Notes: generated by a model not told the origin, from the sequence alone. A stretch of 64,000 nt of DNA from Candidatus Saccharimonadota bacterium (GCA_017513185.1 JAFXGL010000015.1:1-64000), one strand, 5' to 3'. Counted from the stretch's first letter, positions 1-7,635 are shown. Translations and numbers: made by a program.

Positions 1-148
1 CACCCCTATAATTTTGACACATTTTACGCCCAATACTTCGCAAATGCGATTCGGGTAGCACCGGCCATCGATTTGCTCGTATGGGGAAAATGTCGTCAAA
101 ATTATCGGGAGCCCTGCGGATTAGGACTAAACCCCGAACAGGAGGTCT
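1..148. repeat. Foldback element E1 (left part cut by window edge)
   Basis: Imperfect palindrome. Arm ATAATTTTGAC at 8-18 pairs with GTCAAAATTAT at 95-105. Inside, GCAAA/TTTGC encloses a core that contains TTCGGGTAGCACCGGCCATC. The core and the 3' flank (CTGCGGATTAGGACTA, then CCCCGAAC) recur in the element at 58816-58978, where the arms have a different sequence but still pair. The 5' outer arm would lie before base 1. Function unknown. Confidence 0.75.
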
Positions 149-337
149 TTATTTTGGATATATAATATCTTCGTAATACATGTCTTTGATTTTTTGTTTT
201 AGTTCTTCTTTGCTCCATTTGTATTTTATACACATGTCATAGTAGAAGTTTTTTCGGGTTTCGCCTCGAACTGTTAAGAGTATCCTAAAATGGTCCCAAC
301 TGAGTTTTGGGCCTTGCCATTCTAAATCTGTCCGCAT
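149..337 (-). pseudogene. DUF1016/YhcG N-terminal domain remnant
   Basis: A 62-residue ORF reading LSWDHFRILLTV then RKNFYYDMCIKYKWSKEELK. This matches the start of the DUF1016 (YhcG) N-terminal domain, typically LSWSHY..LL followed by FY...I...WSVREL. Full proteins have over 300 residues and carry a C-terminal PDDEXK nuclease domain, which is absent here, so this is probably a truncated remnant, although it has an intact start and an AAGGAG ribosome-binding site. Its leader resembles the leader of the DGR accessory gene at 5398. A short functional protein cannot be excluded. Confidence 0.6.
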
Positions 338-629
338 TTTTAGCTCCTTTGTTTAGACTTATTAGGTCGTTCGTCCAAACTTACGAGCTGATACTTTTTA
401 AGTATAGCATACTAGACACTCAAACTAAAGTTTGATATGCTAGGCTCGGGATGCTTTAAAGTCCCGAGTTCTATTGTGAAAAAAATCTGATGTGGCTTGC
501 CACATCAAAAGTACTTTTGATTTCACTCTTATGTTGTTCTCGGAACTCGGGGCCTTAGGGCGTCCCTTTATGTTATTGTAACGAATTTTTGAGGCTAAAA
601 AAAATTTTTGACAATGCTAATGCTTTTTT
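338..629. other. Intergenic region with three stem-loops
   Basis: I see no gene. An inverted repeat at about 402-436 pairs TAGCATA/TATGCTA and TCAAACT/AGTTTGA. A hairpin CTCGGG...CCCGAG spans 446-469, and GATGTGG-cttg-CCACATC spans 491-508. The minus-strand leader of the YhcG remnant occupies about 340-395. Confidence 0.5.
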
Positions 630-1289
630 CTACACTTGAGGTGTAGCGCCGGGCTTGGTGTGAAAGAAGGAGAAGAGCTTGGGGGCGGCGGTTTTGTTGA
701 GGCTGATGAGGAGGTTGATGTAGGTGTTGACGCGGGTGATGGAGAGATCGTCGTCGAGCCAGAGAAGCAGGACTTCGTGGAACTGGGCGCAGAAGAATTG
801 GTAAAGGCCGGCGACGACTTGGTCGCCGTAGAGGCGCCAAGGCTCGGCGAGCAGGGGTTGGAGCGGAGCGAGGGCGGTGGCCCAGTAATTGGCGCTGCCA
901 AAGCGGCGGATGCAAAATTCGCTCTCGACCGGCGAGATGGTGAGGTATTTAAAAGTCCAAAAGAGGGCGGTGTCGAGAGAGTCGTGGAGGGGTTTGCTGG
1001 CGAGGTAGTCGGCGAGGCCGTCGATGAGATTTTTAGACGACCAGTAAAGCAGGGAATTGATGCCCATGAAATTGCCATAGAAAGTCTGGCGGGTGACGCC
1101 GGCCTGATTGGTGAGTTCGCGTAGTTCGGTGGGGATGTAATCGTCGCCGTATTTGTTCATGAGTTCGAGAAAGGCGGCTTCGCAGCGGACGAGAAGGCGG
1201 GGGGAAAGATTTTTATTGCGGCGCGAGTCGTCTACTAGGGCGAGCTCGTAGGGCCGAGAGAAAAGTTGTTTGTTTTGGTAATTATTCAT
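630..1289 (-). CDS. TetR-family transcriptional regulator next to the DGR target
   Basis: 219 residues. The N-terminal part carries a TetR-type helix-turn-helix (about residues 52-85: PTELRELTNQAGVTRQTFYG, followed by an aromatic-rich helix). The remaining all-helical region would be the ligand-binding and dimerisation domain, with no recognisable ligand signature. It is divergent from the DGR target gene, with a 123-bp gap that contains two copies of a TACAC-N5-GTGTA palindrome. A third copy overlaps the last codons of this gene. The arrangement suggests that it represses itself and the target (inference). Start chosen at the only ATG before the HTH. Confidence 0.85.
   Translation of the reverse strand: MNNYQNKQLFSRPYELALVDDSRRNKNLSPRLLVRCEAAFLELMNKYGDDYIPTELRELTNQAGVTRQTFYGNFMGINSLLYWSSKNLIDGLADYLASKPLHDSLDTALFWTFKYLTISPVESEFCIRRFGSANYWATALAPLQPLLAEPWRLYGDQVVAGLYQFFCAQFHEVLLLWLDDDLSITRVNTYINLLISLNKTAAPKLFSFFHTKPGATPQV
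631..645. promoter_or_regulatory. Operator-like palindrome at the 3' end of the TetR gene
   Basis: TACACTTGAGGTGTA, a perfect TACAC-N5-GTGTA inverted repeat that differs by one spacer base from the one at 1354-1368. It spans the last codons of the regulator, so it could be a secondary operator or a roadblock. Inferred from sequence only. Confidence 0.5.
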
Positions 1290-1317
1290 CTACTTTAACT
1301 ATAGCGAAATATAGCCG

Positions 1318-1332
1318 TAGACGTGGAGTGTA
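1318..1332. promoter_or_regulatory. Imperfect TetR operator copy
   Basis: TAGAC-GTGGA-GTGTA matches TACAC-N5-GTGTA with one mismatch. It lies in the promoter region of the regulator gene, 36 bp from the perfect copy at 1354, and is a candidate autoregulation site. Confidence 0.45.
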
Positions 1333-1353
1333 GAAAACATTTTAGTGAAAAAA

Positions 1354-1387
1354 TACACTTGACGTGTAAAATCCTAACGATTATAAT
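1354..1387 (+). promoter_or_regulatory. DGR target promoter with a TetR operator over the -35 box
   Basis: A sigma70-like promoter: TTGACG (1359-1364), a 17-bp spacer, TATAAT (1382-1387). The perfect palindrome TACACTTGACGTGTA (1354-1368) contains the whole -35 box, so repressor binding would block RNA polymerase. Transcription should start near 1394, about 20 nt before the ATG at 1413. The promoter and palindrome are seen directly; the repressor assignment is inferred from adjacency. Confidence 0.7.
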
Positions 1388-1412
1388 AATGCTTATGAAC
1401 ATAGGAGGACAA

Positions 1413-4400
1413 ATGAATACTAACCATAAGTTGGGCAGCGTCCGGGAACTGGCGCTGTTTGGTAGGCTGTTGCGAGGCTCGCTCATCGCGACGGCGGTTT
1501 TTGCGCTCGCGTTTGTCGTAGCGCCATATATAATGAGTGAGGTAAATGCGGCGAATAATGTTTCGTCGGTGATTACCTGGAGTGCAATAGACCTCACGCT
1601 AGACCCGGACGTGGTAGCGACGAGTGGTGCGGCGGACCCGGCGGCAGAGCAGGCGCTTTCTACGCATGGTGACGTGGAGTTTGGCGGGATTGTGCCGACA
1701 GCCAAAAATACCACGGCTGGCGACTACGGGACGCTAAAAGTAGAACGAAAAACCATCGGTGTAACCACGCGAGGAAAATATTACACCGTCTTCCTATCCA
1801 TGGAGGGGTCTAACCAAAACCTCAACTTGACTTATAATAATGCGACGGATACCAATGTAAAAATTGAAAAGACGAGCGGTACCTGGGCCAGCCCGAAGAC
1901 GCTGGCGCAAAACGGTACGAGCGGCTGGGGTTACATGGTGCCAGGGGCGACCACGAAAGATAGCAGTGGTAATGCGAGTCCCTTTGCTAGCTTGACGCGG
2001 TCGGGAGTGAGTTCGACGTTTAACGGGAAGCTAGACACGGCGCTATATAGAGCTGATGGTGTGGCCTATACGAGCAGTATTTGGGCGGCGGTGCCGGTAA
2101 GCACGAGTGCGCAGCAGATTTGGAAGAATACTACGGATGCAGGTGCGGGCTTCTCCGCGCAAGATACCTTTGATGTGTACTATGCGGTGAACGTAGATAC
2201 GGATGTCCTCTCGGGAACTTATCAAAACAATGTGGTCTACACAGCGTTGGCTAGTGCGGCAAGCCTAGACAACTATAGCACGAACCTGGTGCGGACGCTG
2301 AAATTCGGTGCGAGTGGCAATAGAGAAACATTATACTTTGACCTGGCACAGATTGGCACGCCGGTGACGGCAGACAAAATTGAGGTGAAGATGGTGCCGC
2401 ACAACGAAATGACCGCGAGCGGGGTAGACTTTGACCCGAGCAAGCTGAGCAGTGCGGTGCTGAGTGCGGCGCTGGAATGCGATGTGGATGAAAGTAGCTT
2501 TGAGACGGTGACGGCGACGCAAGATGGTCGCAGCGGAAGTACGAGCAAGATTGAGTGTGAACTACCGACCGGAACGGTGGCGGATGCTTTGGCTTCGACC
2601 AAGGGTGATGGCGCATACGACTTTATCTTGACGATTGACGGGTTGAACTATACTTACGTGAGCAAGATTAATGATGGTGCGGAGCCAGGGTTTGTATACG
2701 CGGGTCTGCAGAGTGCGGACGATACGGCAAATGCCAGCAAGTATGTGAAGAACATGCAGGAAATGACAGTAGGTGTGTGTGAAAATACTAACCGATGGGA
2801 TAATGGACTAGGTAGTGACGCGAAGCTTTATACTCCGACAGCGTCTAGTGGTCCGGCAGATGGCGGGACGCAGATTACGAGTGGGGTGACAATTGGCACG
2901 ACGGCGGATGGCGTAGGTAGCTTCGCGCTGAAAGATACGCGTGATGGCAAGAGGTATGTAGTGCGACGCTTGGCGGATGGGAATTGCTGGATGGCGCAGA
3001 ACCTCAACCTAGATTTGTACACGGGTATGACTCTCACAAGCGAGGACACGAACTTGACCAGTAGAGATAACTGGGTGTTGACGGATTCGGCTAGTAGTAA
3101 TAACGAAACGGCGATTTCTGCGGATACGAATGCGGCGTGGGTGGCGGACGCAGGTTCTATTTCTAGAGCTTGGCAGAGTAGCCACGGGGTGGGAACAGTG
3201 ACGTTGAAGAGATATACCTACAATGATGTGAGCGGGGAATGGGAGTCGAGCATTATTGCGCAGTGTACTGGTGGTACGCAGCAGGCTCCGTGTTATGCGT
3301 ATACTACGGGGAATACCTATTATAAGGATGTGGCTGGCGTAGAAACAGCAGTGACGACTGAAATAGCAAAGACCGATGGTTATACGAATACGGGTAGTGG
3401 TAATCCTGGTAGTCCGGTGCGCGGGTTTAACGCAGGGGCATACTATGGTAAAGTGACCTATCAAGTAAGAAAGGTGACAAACGCTCTCGGAAGTGCGTGG
3501 ACTTACAGCAACATTGGTTATTCTACAATTGATAGTAACGTGGTGGACAATAGCGCAACTTGTACTTTTGGCTTCTACGGTGACCACTTGCAAGGAAATA
3601 CCGCGTGTGTGTTGGAAACTTCTGGCGATACGATGTTGACACAGTTTGATAATATTGGCATGAATGGCTATGGTATGGGTGTGACGAAAATTACCAAGGC
3701 GGCTGATAATGCGACGGCGATTGATTTTATGAACAATACTGGTAATTTGACGGCGAATCAGATGGAACAGAACGGAAACGATACGGTGGTGTGGCCGTAT
3801 GCTACCAACGCCGGTGATTATCGCTGGCATAGGCAGGGTAGAGACGGCGTGCACGTACACGACTGGGGTCCGACGTATTATAATTATACGCAGACTAGCC
3901 CGACAACGGCACCGTCTTACACTGGTACTAACCAAGCCTGCGCGAACATTGGCACTACGCAAGGTACGTTGAAGCTAAGTGATACTACGCTGAGCTTTAC
4001 AAGCTGCATGGATGGAAGTGGTGCGAATGCGGAAGCGCTGGCGGATACGCGAGTGGATGGTAACTGGTATAACTGGTATGCGGCAGTGGCAGGTAGTTCT
4101 ATCTCGGACTTCAATAATGAAAATGCAGCAGATTCTATTTGCCCGAAGGGATGGGAATTACCGAAAGATTTGCCAGATGGCAATGCAAGTACGGCAAATA
4201 CGTTTAATCATGGCGATGTGATTTTCCCGAGCTTCTATACTTTGTTAACGAAGAAGACGAGCAAGCTTGCGACAGCGTTGAATATCAGCGAAACCGATGC
4301 AGCAAAGAGGACCTATTATCTGCCTAATAACTCTGATAGTGATTTGGATGCTACGAGAACGGATTATCCGTTACATGCCTTCCCGCTTTCCTACGTCCGT

Positions 4401-4589
4401 AGCGGCGACTACGCCTGGAACTCCGGCGGCCTGGCCAATCGCGGCGGCTACGGCTACTACTGGTCGGCAGCTACCTATAACGCTAACAGCAGTCGCTACC
4501 TCCGCTTCTACGCCTCGAACCTGTACCCCCGCTATGGGTACAACAAGGGCTACGGCTTCGCGGTGCGCTGTGTGGCGTCGTCAGTATAG
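1413..4589 (+). CDS. DGR target: membrane-anchored FISUMP/C-type-lectin-fold surface protein
   Basis: 1058 residues from the ATG at 1413, which follows an AGGAGG site; an upstream in-frame ATG at 1323 lies before the promoter. A signal or anchor helix spans about residues 20-45 (LLRGSLIATAVFALAFVVAP). A long Thr/Ser/Asn/Gly-rich extracellular part follows. From about residue 500 come FISUMP motifs (DTRDGKRYVVRRLADGNCWM..NLN), then ICPKGWELP near 907. The C-terminal region (992-1058) ends YGFAVRCVASSV and is the VR. This fold family (FGE/FISUMP, C-lectin-like) is the usual DGR target and displays variable residues for ligand binding. The protein probably faces outward and binds a cell or polymer (inference). 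No sortase motif is visible. Confidence 0.93.
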   Translation: MNTNHKLGSVRELALFGRLLRGSLIATAVFALAFVVAPYIMSEVNAANNVSSVITWSAIDLTLDPDVVATSGAADPAAEQALSTHGDVEFGGIVPTAKNTTAGDYGTLKVERKTIGVTTRGKYYTVFLSMEGSNQNLNLTYNNATDTNVKIEKTSGTWASPKTLAQNGTSGWGYMVPGATTKDSSGNASPFASLTRSGVSSTFNGKLDTALYRADGVAYTSSIWAAVPVSTSAQQIWKNTTDAGAGFSAQDTFDVYYAVNVDTDVLSGTYQNNVVYTALASAASLDNYSTNLVRTLKFGASGNRETLYFDLAQIGTPVTADKIEVKMVPHNEMTASGVDFDPSKLSSAVLSAALECDVDESSFETVTATQDGRSGSTSKIECELPTGTVADALASTKGDGAYDFILTIDGLNYTYVSKINDGAEPGFVYAGLQSADDTANASKYVKNMQEMTVGVCENTNRWDNGLGSDAKLYTPTASSGPADGGTQITSGVTIGTTADGVGSFALKDTRDGKRYVVRRLADGNCWMAQNLNLDLYTGMTLTSEDTNLTSRDNWVLTDSASSNNETAISADTNAAWVADAGSISRAWQSSHGVGTVTLKRYTYNDVSGEWESSIIAQCTGGTQQAPCYAYTTGNTYYKDVAGVETAVTTEIAKTDGYTNTGSGNPGSPVRGFNAGAYYGKVTYQVRKVTNALGSAWTYSNIGYSTIDSNVVDNSATCTFGFYGDHLQGNTACVLETSGDTMLTQFDNIGMNGYGMGVTKITKAADNATAIDFMNNTGNLTANQMEQNGNDTVVWPYATNAGDYRWHRQGRDGVHVHDWGPTYYNYTQTSPTTAPSYTGTNQACANIGTTQGTLKLSDTTLSFTSCMDGSGANAEALADTRVDGNWYNWYAAVAGSSISDFNNENAADSICPKGWELPKDLPDGNASTANTFNHGDVIFPSFYTLLTKKTSKLATALNISETDAAKRTYYLPNNSDSDLDATRTDYPLHAFPLSYVRSGDYAWNSGGLANRGGYGYYWSAATYNANSSRYLRFYASNLYPRYGYNKGYGFAVRCVASSV

Positions 4590-4640
4590 CTCCCCGCCCC
4601 CTCTCGGGGTCGGTTCCGGTCGGGTTCCGTTCCCCTAGGT
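4385..4640 (+). repeat. DGR variable repeat (VR)
   Basis: 256 bp aligned without gaps to 5016-5271 (offset 631). There are 16 mismatches, all at positions that are A in the template, between 4407 and 4550. They change 13 codons, all AAC/AAT in the template: to Tyr eight times, Ala twice, and Asp, Ser and Arg once each. After the stop codon (4587-4589) the copies stay identical to 4640, including a hairpin CCCCG/CGGGG at 4592-4609. The first difference after that is at 4641. Confidence 0.97.
4592..4609 (+). other. Stem-loop just after VR coding part
   Basis: CCCCG (4592-4596) pairs with CGGGG (4605-4609) across an 8-nt loop, 3 nt after the target stop codon. In characterised DGRs a hairpin or cruciform just 3' of VR promotes mutagenic homing. 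The same hairpin is present in the template copy (5223-5240). Confidence 0.55.
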
Positions 4641-5015
4641 TTCTGGAAACAGCGATTGGAGGCTGGGCGGGGAAGTACAACAAAAAAGTTCAAACAAAAA
4701 ACTAACCAATCCGGATGGGCCGGCGTGAGCCGGCCCGCCGTGAGGGGCAAACTAGAGAAGTCAGCTCTGGAGCTAAAAAAATTAGACCTAGAGCTGACGT
4801 CTCGAGTGGGACGTCTGTTCTAGACACGGAGCATCCTGCGACTACACACGCATGCTAGCTCCCCGCAAAAGAACTTAGAGAAACCAGGAGCCCACTCTTA
4901 TTTAGAGTACTGAAGGAGGCAGTATACTCCCTGTCTCCATGGCCGGTCCTTACGGGGATCGTCCTGAGTGAGAGGCTCCTTGGGCGGATTCACCGTCTGT
5001 TGCGATTTACGCCGG
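4641..5015 (+). ncRNA. Structured VR-TR spacer, probable 5' part of the TR RNA
   Basis: No gene is visible in these 375 bases. Stem-loops include GGGCCGG/CCGGCCC (4717-4736) and GTCAGCTCT/AGAGCTGAC (4760-4798), followed at once by GACGTC...GACGTC. GC-rich pairing continues to about 5000. I see no clear promoter, so the TR RNA may arise by read-through from the target gene or from a non-consensus promoter. The role as DGR template RNA leader is inferred from position. Confidence 0.45.
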
Positions 5016-5271
5016 GCTTTCCTACGTCCGTAGCGGCAACTACAACTGGAACTCCGGCGGCCTGAACAATCGCGGCGGCAACGGCAACTACTGGTCGGCA
5101 GCTACCTATAACGCTAACAACAGTCGCAACCTCAACTTCAACGCCTCGAACCTGAACCCCCGCAATGGGAACAACAAGGGCAACGGCTTCGCGGTGCGCT
5201 GTGTGGCGTCGTCAGTATAGCTCCCCGCCCCCTCTCGGGGTCGGTTCCGGTCGGGTTCCGTTCCCCTAGGT
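5016..5271 (+). repeat. DGR template repeat (TR)
   Basis: The non-coding donor copy of VR. In the VR frame it would read ..GNYNW.. to ..GNGFAVRC.., rich in AAC codons. AAY codons are favoured in DGR templates because adenine randomisation reaches many residues and never makes a stop. The pattern of A in TR against A/C/G/T in VR defines the reverse-transcriptase-driven mutagenesis direction. The TR lies between target and accessory genes and is followed within 15 nt by an intrinsic terminator. Confidence 0.97.
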
Positions 5272-5284
5272 CTCTCTGAGCGAG

Positions 5285-5313
5285 AAAAAGAGGGCTTGAA
5301 TGGCCCTCTTTTT
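5285..5313 (+). terminator. Intrinsic terminator after TR
   Basis: The stem AAAAAGAGGG/CCCTCTTTTT, with its T-tract, should end the TR transcript. It separates the template RNA from the accessory/RT mRNA. The -35 box of the next promoter (TTGAAT, 5296-5301) sits in its loop. Confidence 0.85.
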
Positions 5314-5325
5314 GTGTGATATAAT
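5296..5325 (+). promoter_or_regulatory. Promoter of the DGR accessory/RT operon
   Basis: TTGAAT (5296-5301), an 18-bp spacer, TATAAT (5320-5325). The predicted leader contains GTTTGAACGGACGACCTAA, closely matched by the leader of the YhcG remnant on the other strand (about 345-385), and ends with an AGGAG site before the ATG at 5398. Confidence 0.7.
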
Positions 5326-5397
5326 GGAGGAAGATTGGTTAGCCAATTATACGTTTGAACGGACGACCTAAAAAGTTCAACTATAAGAGGAGACCAA

Positions 5398-6192
5398 ATG
5401 AAGGAACAACTTTCTAAAGCTTCTAAGCAGAGCGCTCGTCAGAGGTACGATAAGCTTAAAGCGGAGGTAGCGAAGCTAGAGAAGCAGAATTTTTCTAGGA
5501 TTATCGCCTTTAGGAGCGGGGCGAGCGGGGAGTGGTATAAAATAGGGGGAAATTCGATGCTGATATATTATTATGAGGTATGTCAGAAGATTTTGAATGT
5601 GCGGCCAAATATCCAGGCGGACACGGATTTTTCTACGACGAATTTTGACGCGGGGGTGATATGCGTGCGGGGGCTGGACGTGCTGGAGAAGAGGCTGGTG
5701 CGGGCGGAAGTGCTGAAGGCGAAGCGAGTGGGGAAGAGCGGAGTGGTGGTGTTTGAGCTGAAGATTGCCGTGCCGGAGCCGGTGATGAAGCAGCTAAGAG
5801 ACGATACGCTGGAGATGCAGGAGCAGGCGCTGTCGGTGGTACGGCCGAAGGCGATGCTGGACCCGGAAGTGTATAATACGTTGCGGCATCTACAGAAGCG
5901 GACCTATGAGGAGGCGCGCAAGATGACGGACTATGAGCGGGCGTATGTGGGGCTGGAGGCGGCGCGGACGAGCCGAGAGATGACGGAAGTGTATTTTGCA
6001 ATGAATGTGGGGATGGAGGCGGACAGTGCAGTGGGGTGGAGGAAGATTTATGCGCTGGCGAATAAGTTGACATTTCTGCTAAACTTTATGACGGATCTGA
6101 AGATTGCGCCGGTGCAACCGCTGGCACGGCTGTGGGATGATTTGACGTCGCTGATAAGATATATAAAGAAAAATTATTTGATGGGAAAATAA
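5398..6192 (+). CDS. avd: DGR accessory protein, probable MutS-like (MSL) + Avd fusion
   Basis: 264 residues, twice the size of a typical Avd (about 110-130). The C-terminal half (about 160-264) is four predicted amphipathic helices (YNTLRHLQKRTYEEAR; YERAYVGLEAARTSREM; WRKIYALANKLTFLLNF; ARLWDDLTSLIRYIKK), like the four-helix Avd bundle that binds the RT and template RNA. The N-terminal half (about 15-120) is alpha/beta and resembles MutS domain I in layout (RYDKLKA.., an aromatic YYYEV segment, then LDVLEKRLVRAEVLKAKRV). MutS-like accessory genes are known in DGRs. The Avd part is well supported by context; the MSL part is inference. It is 22 nt upstream of the RT. Confidence 0.8.
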   Translation: MKEQLSKASKQSARQRYDKLKAEVAKLEKQNFSRIIAFRSGASGEWYKIGGNSMLIYYYEVCQKILNVRPNIQADTDFSTTNFDAGVICVRGLDVLEKRLVRAEVLKAKRVGKSGVVVFELKIAVPEPVMKQLRDDTLEMQEQALSVVRPKAMLDPEVYNTLRHLQKRTYEEARKMTDYERAYVGLEAARTSREMTEVYFAMNVGMEADSAVGWRKIYALANKLTFLLNFMTDLKIAPVQPLARLWDDLTSLIRYIKKNYLMGK

Positions 6193-6214
6193 TTAACAAA
6201 ATAAGGAGGAAAAA

Positions 6215-7315
6215 ATGGACGAAAACTTTAGAGGGTGGTTACTGACCGAGCTAGTGAAGGCGTATTTGGAAGCGAGGAAAGGAAAAAGACGGACGGGGGA
6301 CGAACATGTGTTTGAGATGAACGCGATGGAAAATTTGGTGAATTTGCGCGATTCGATAATGGCAAGGACATATGTGCCGAGTCGCGGGATTGCCTTTGTG
6401 ACGCGGAAGCCGGTGATACGAGAGATATTTGCGGCGCCGTTTAGGGATAGAGTGGTGCATCATTTCTTGTTTAACATGGTGGCGGGATGGTGGGACCGGC
6501 GGCTGATAGACGATTGTTATTCGTGCAGAGTGGGGAAGGGGACTTGGTATGGGGTGAAACGGATGGTGAAGCATATGCGGGCGGCGAGTGAGAATTATAC
6601 GGTGCCGACGTATGTGGTGAAGCTGGACATACGCGGGTATTTTATGTCACTAGATAGGCAGAGGCTGTTTGATAAGGTGGTGTGGGGGCTGGATAGGCAG
6701 TTTGCCTCTCGCGATGAATTGTATTGGACGCTGAGGTTTTTGTGGCGGCAGATTATCTTTGACGACCCAGTGAGGGGTGTGAAGCGGAAGGGAAGCCCAA
6801 GGGACTGGCGAGATTTGCCGAGGGCGAAGAGCCTGTTTTGCCAGCCGAAGGGGAAGGGAATAGTGATAGGTAATTTGTCTTCGCAGCTGCTGTCGAATAT
6901 ATATCTTTCTAGTCTGGACCGGTATGTGATGAACGAGTTGGGATATAAACATTATGGGAGATATGTAGATGATTTTTATTTCTTTGTGCAGGCGAAAGAT
7001 TTGCCGAAGGCACTGAAGGACGTTTTGAAGATAGAGGAGTTTTTGGCGGGGCTGGGGCTGACCCTACACCCGAACAAGCGGTATGTGCAGCCGATAGAGC
7101 GGGGCGTGGCGTTCCTGGGGACGCGGGTGTATCCGGGGCACGTGGTGGTGGGGGAGCGAGTGGAGGGGAATTTCCGGAAGTGTATACGGGATTTCCAGGC
7201 GGGGAATAAGGACGTGCAGTCAGTGGTGAGTTATCTCGGGTTTACGAAGAATTTGCAAGGCCGCAAATTTCTGAAAGATTTGTTTAGCGAGTGCGGGTGG
7301 GAGTATGAGATGTAA
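6215..7315 (+). CDS. DGR reverse transcriptase
   Basis: 366 residues. Motifs in order: IREIFAAPFRDRVVHH (motif 1); VVKLDIRGYFMSLDR with catalytic D138 (motif A); FCQPKGKGIVIGNLSSQLLSNIYL, the SQ-type motif 4 typical of DGR RTs in place of the retroviral QG; YVDDF at 250-254 (D252, D253, catalytic); GLTLHPNKRYVQPIERGVAFLG (motifs 6/7). There is no fused maturase, endonuclease or X domain, which rules out group II introns and retrons. It reverse-transcribes the TR RNA with adenine infidelity to make the cDNA that replaces VR. The ATG at 6215 follows AAGGAGG. Confidence 0.95.
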   Translation: MDENFRGWLLTELVKAYLEARKGKRRTGDEHVFEMNAMENLVNLRDSIMARTYVPSRGIAFVTRKPVIREIFAAPFRDRVVHHFLFNMVAGWWDRRLIDDCYSCRVGKGTWYGVKRMVKHMRAASENYTVPTYVVKLDIRGYFMSLDRQRLFDKVVWGLDRQFASRDELYWTLRFLWRQIIFDDPVRGVKRKGSPRDWRDLPRAKSLFCQPKGKGIVIGNLSSQLLSNIYLSSLDRYVMNELGYKHYGRYVDDFYFFVQAKDLPKALKDVLKIEEFLAGLGLTLHPNKRYVQPIERGVAFLGTRVYPGHVVVGERVEGNFRKCIRDFQAGNKDVQSVVSYLGFTKNLQGRKFLKDLFSECGWEYEM

Positions 7316-7527
7316 TGTTTATTATCATTATGTTTTGAGATGAAGAGCAGATGAGTTATAATTCAAATGTTGTTCGTTAAAATTTGGTTTTTGGGGTTTG
7401 GTGCGCTTCAACTGGGAGCTAAATTATGGTTCAAATTTTGGATTAAGGAGGCTTCCACTTTGAGAGCGCATTAAACGTGTTGCTAGTGCATAACGACGCT
7501 CTAGGGGGAATCAAGAAAGGAGACAAA
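7316..7527 (+). other. Intergenic/leader with stem-loops
   Basis: No ORF supported. AAAATTTG...CAAATTTT and GAGAGCG...CGCTCT can pair. TCCACTTTGAGAG (7455-7467) also occurs inside the RNA gene at 23047-23380. The region may be the leader of the short ORF at 7528. Confidence 0.35.
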
Positions 7528-7620
7528 TTGGGAGCAAAACTCACAATCACTGTCAAGTTTGGCGACAAACCCAAAGTGAGGGAACCCAAGACTAAAGTTA
7601 CCCTGGAACTTACGTTCTAG
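7528..7620 (+). CDS. Short ORF with TTG start, unknown function
   Basis: 30 residues (MGAKLTITVKFGDKPK... ending TKVTLELTF), mostly beta-prone and Lys-rich. The TTG start is preceded by a good AAAGGAGA site. Its last codons form one arm of a hairpin (GTTACCCTGGAAC/GTTCTAGGGTAAC, 7597-7626), followed by a terminator at 7636-7670. No family recognised. It could be a real microprotein or an attenuation peptide downstream of the DGR. Confidence 0.4.
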   Translation: MGAKLTITVKFGDKPKVREPKTKVTLELTF

Positions 7621-7635
7621 GGTAACCGACACACA

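Noticed and set aside
1..148. CRISPR repeat or integron attC site for the foldback elements
   Set aside because: Copies are scattered singly, have no spacers, and lack attC R'/R'' boxes or a nearby integrase.
3009..3962. Long antisense ORF of 317 codons opposite the DGR target
   Set aside because: Lies wholly inside the target gene on the other strand, with Ile/Arg/His-rich low-complexity translation, no SD and no domain.
6215..7315. RT as group II intron or retron
   Set aside because: No maturase domain, no intron ends, no msr/msd; adenine-specific VR/TR pair and accessory gene define a DGR.
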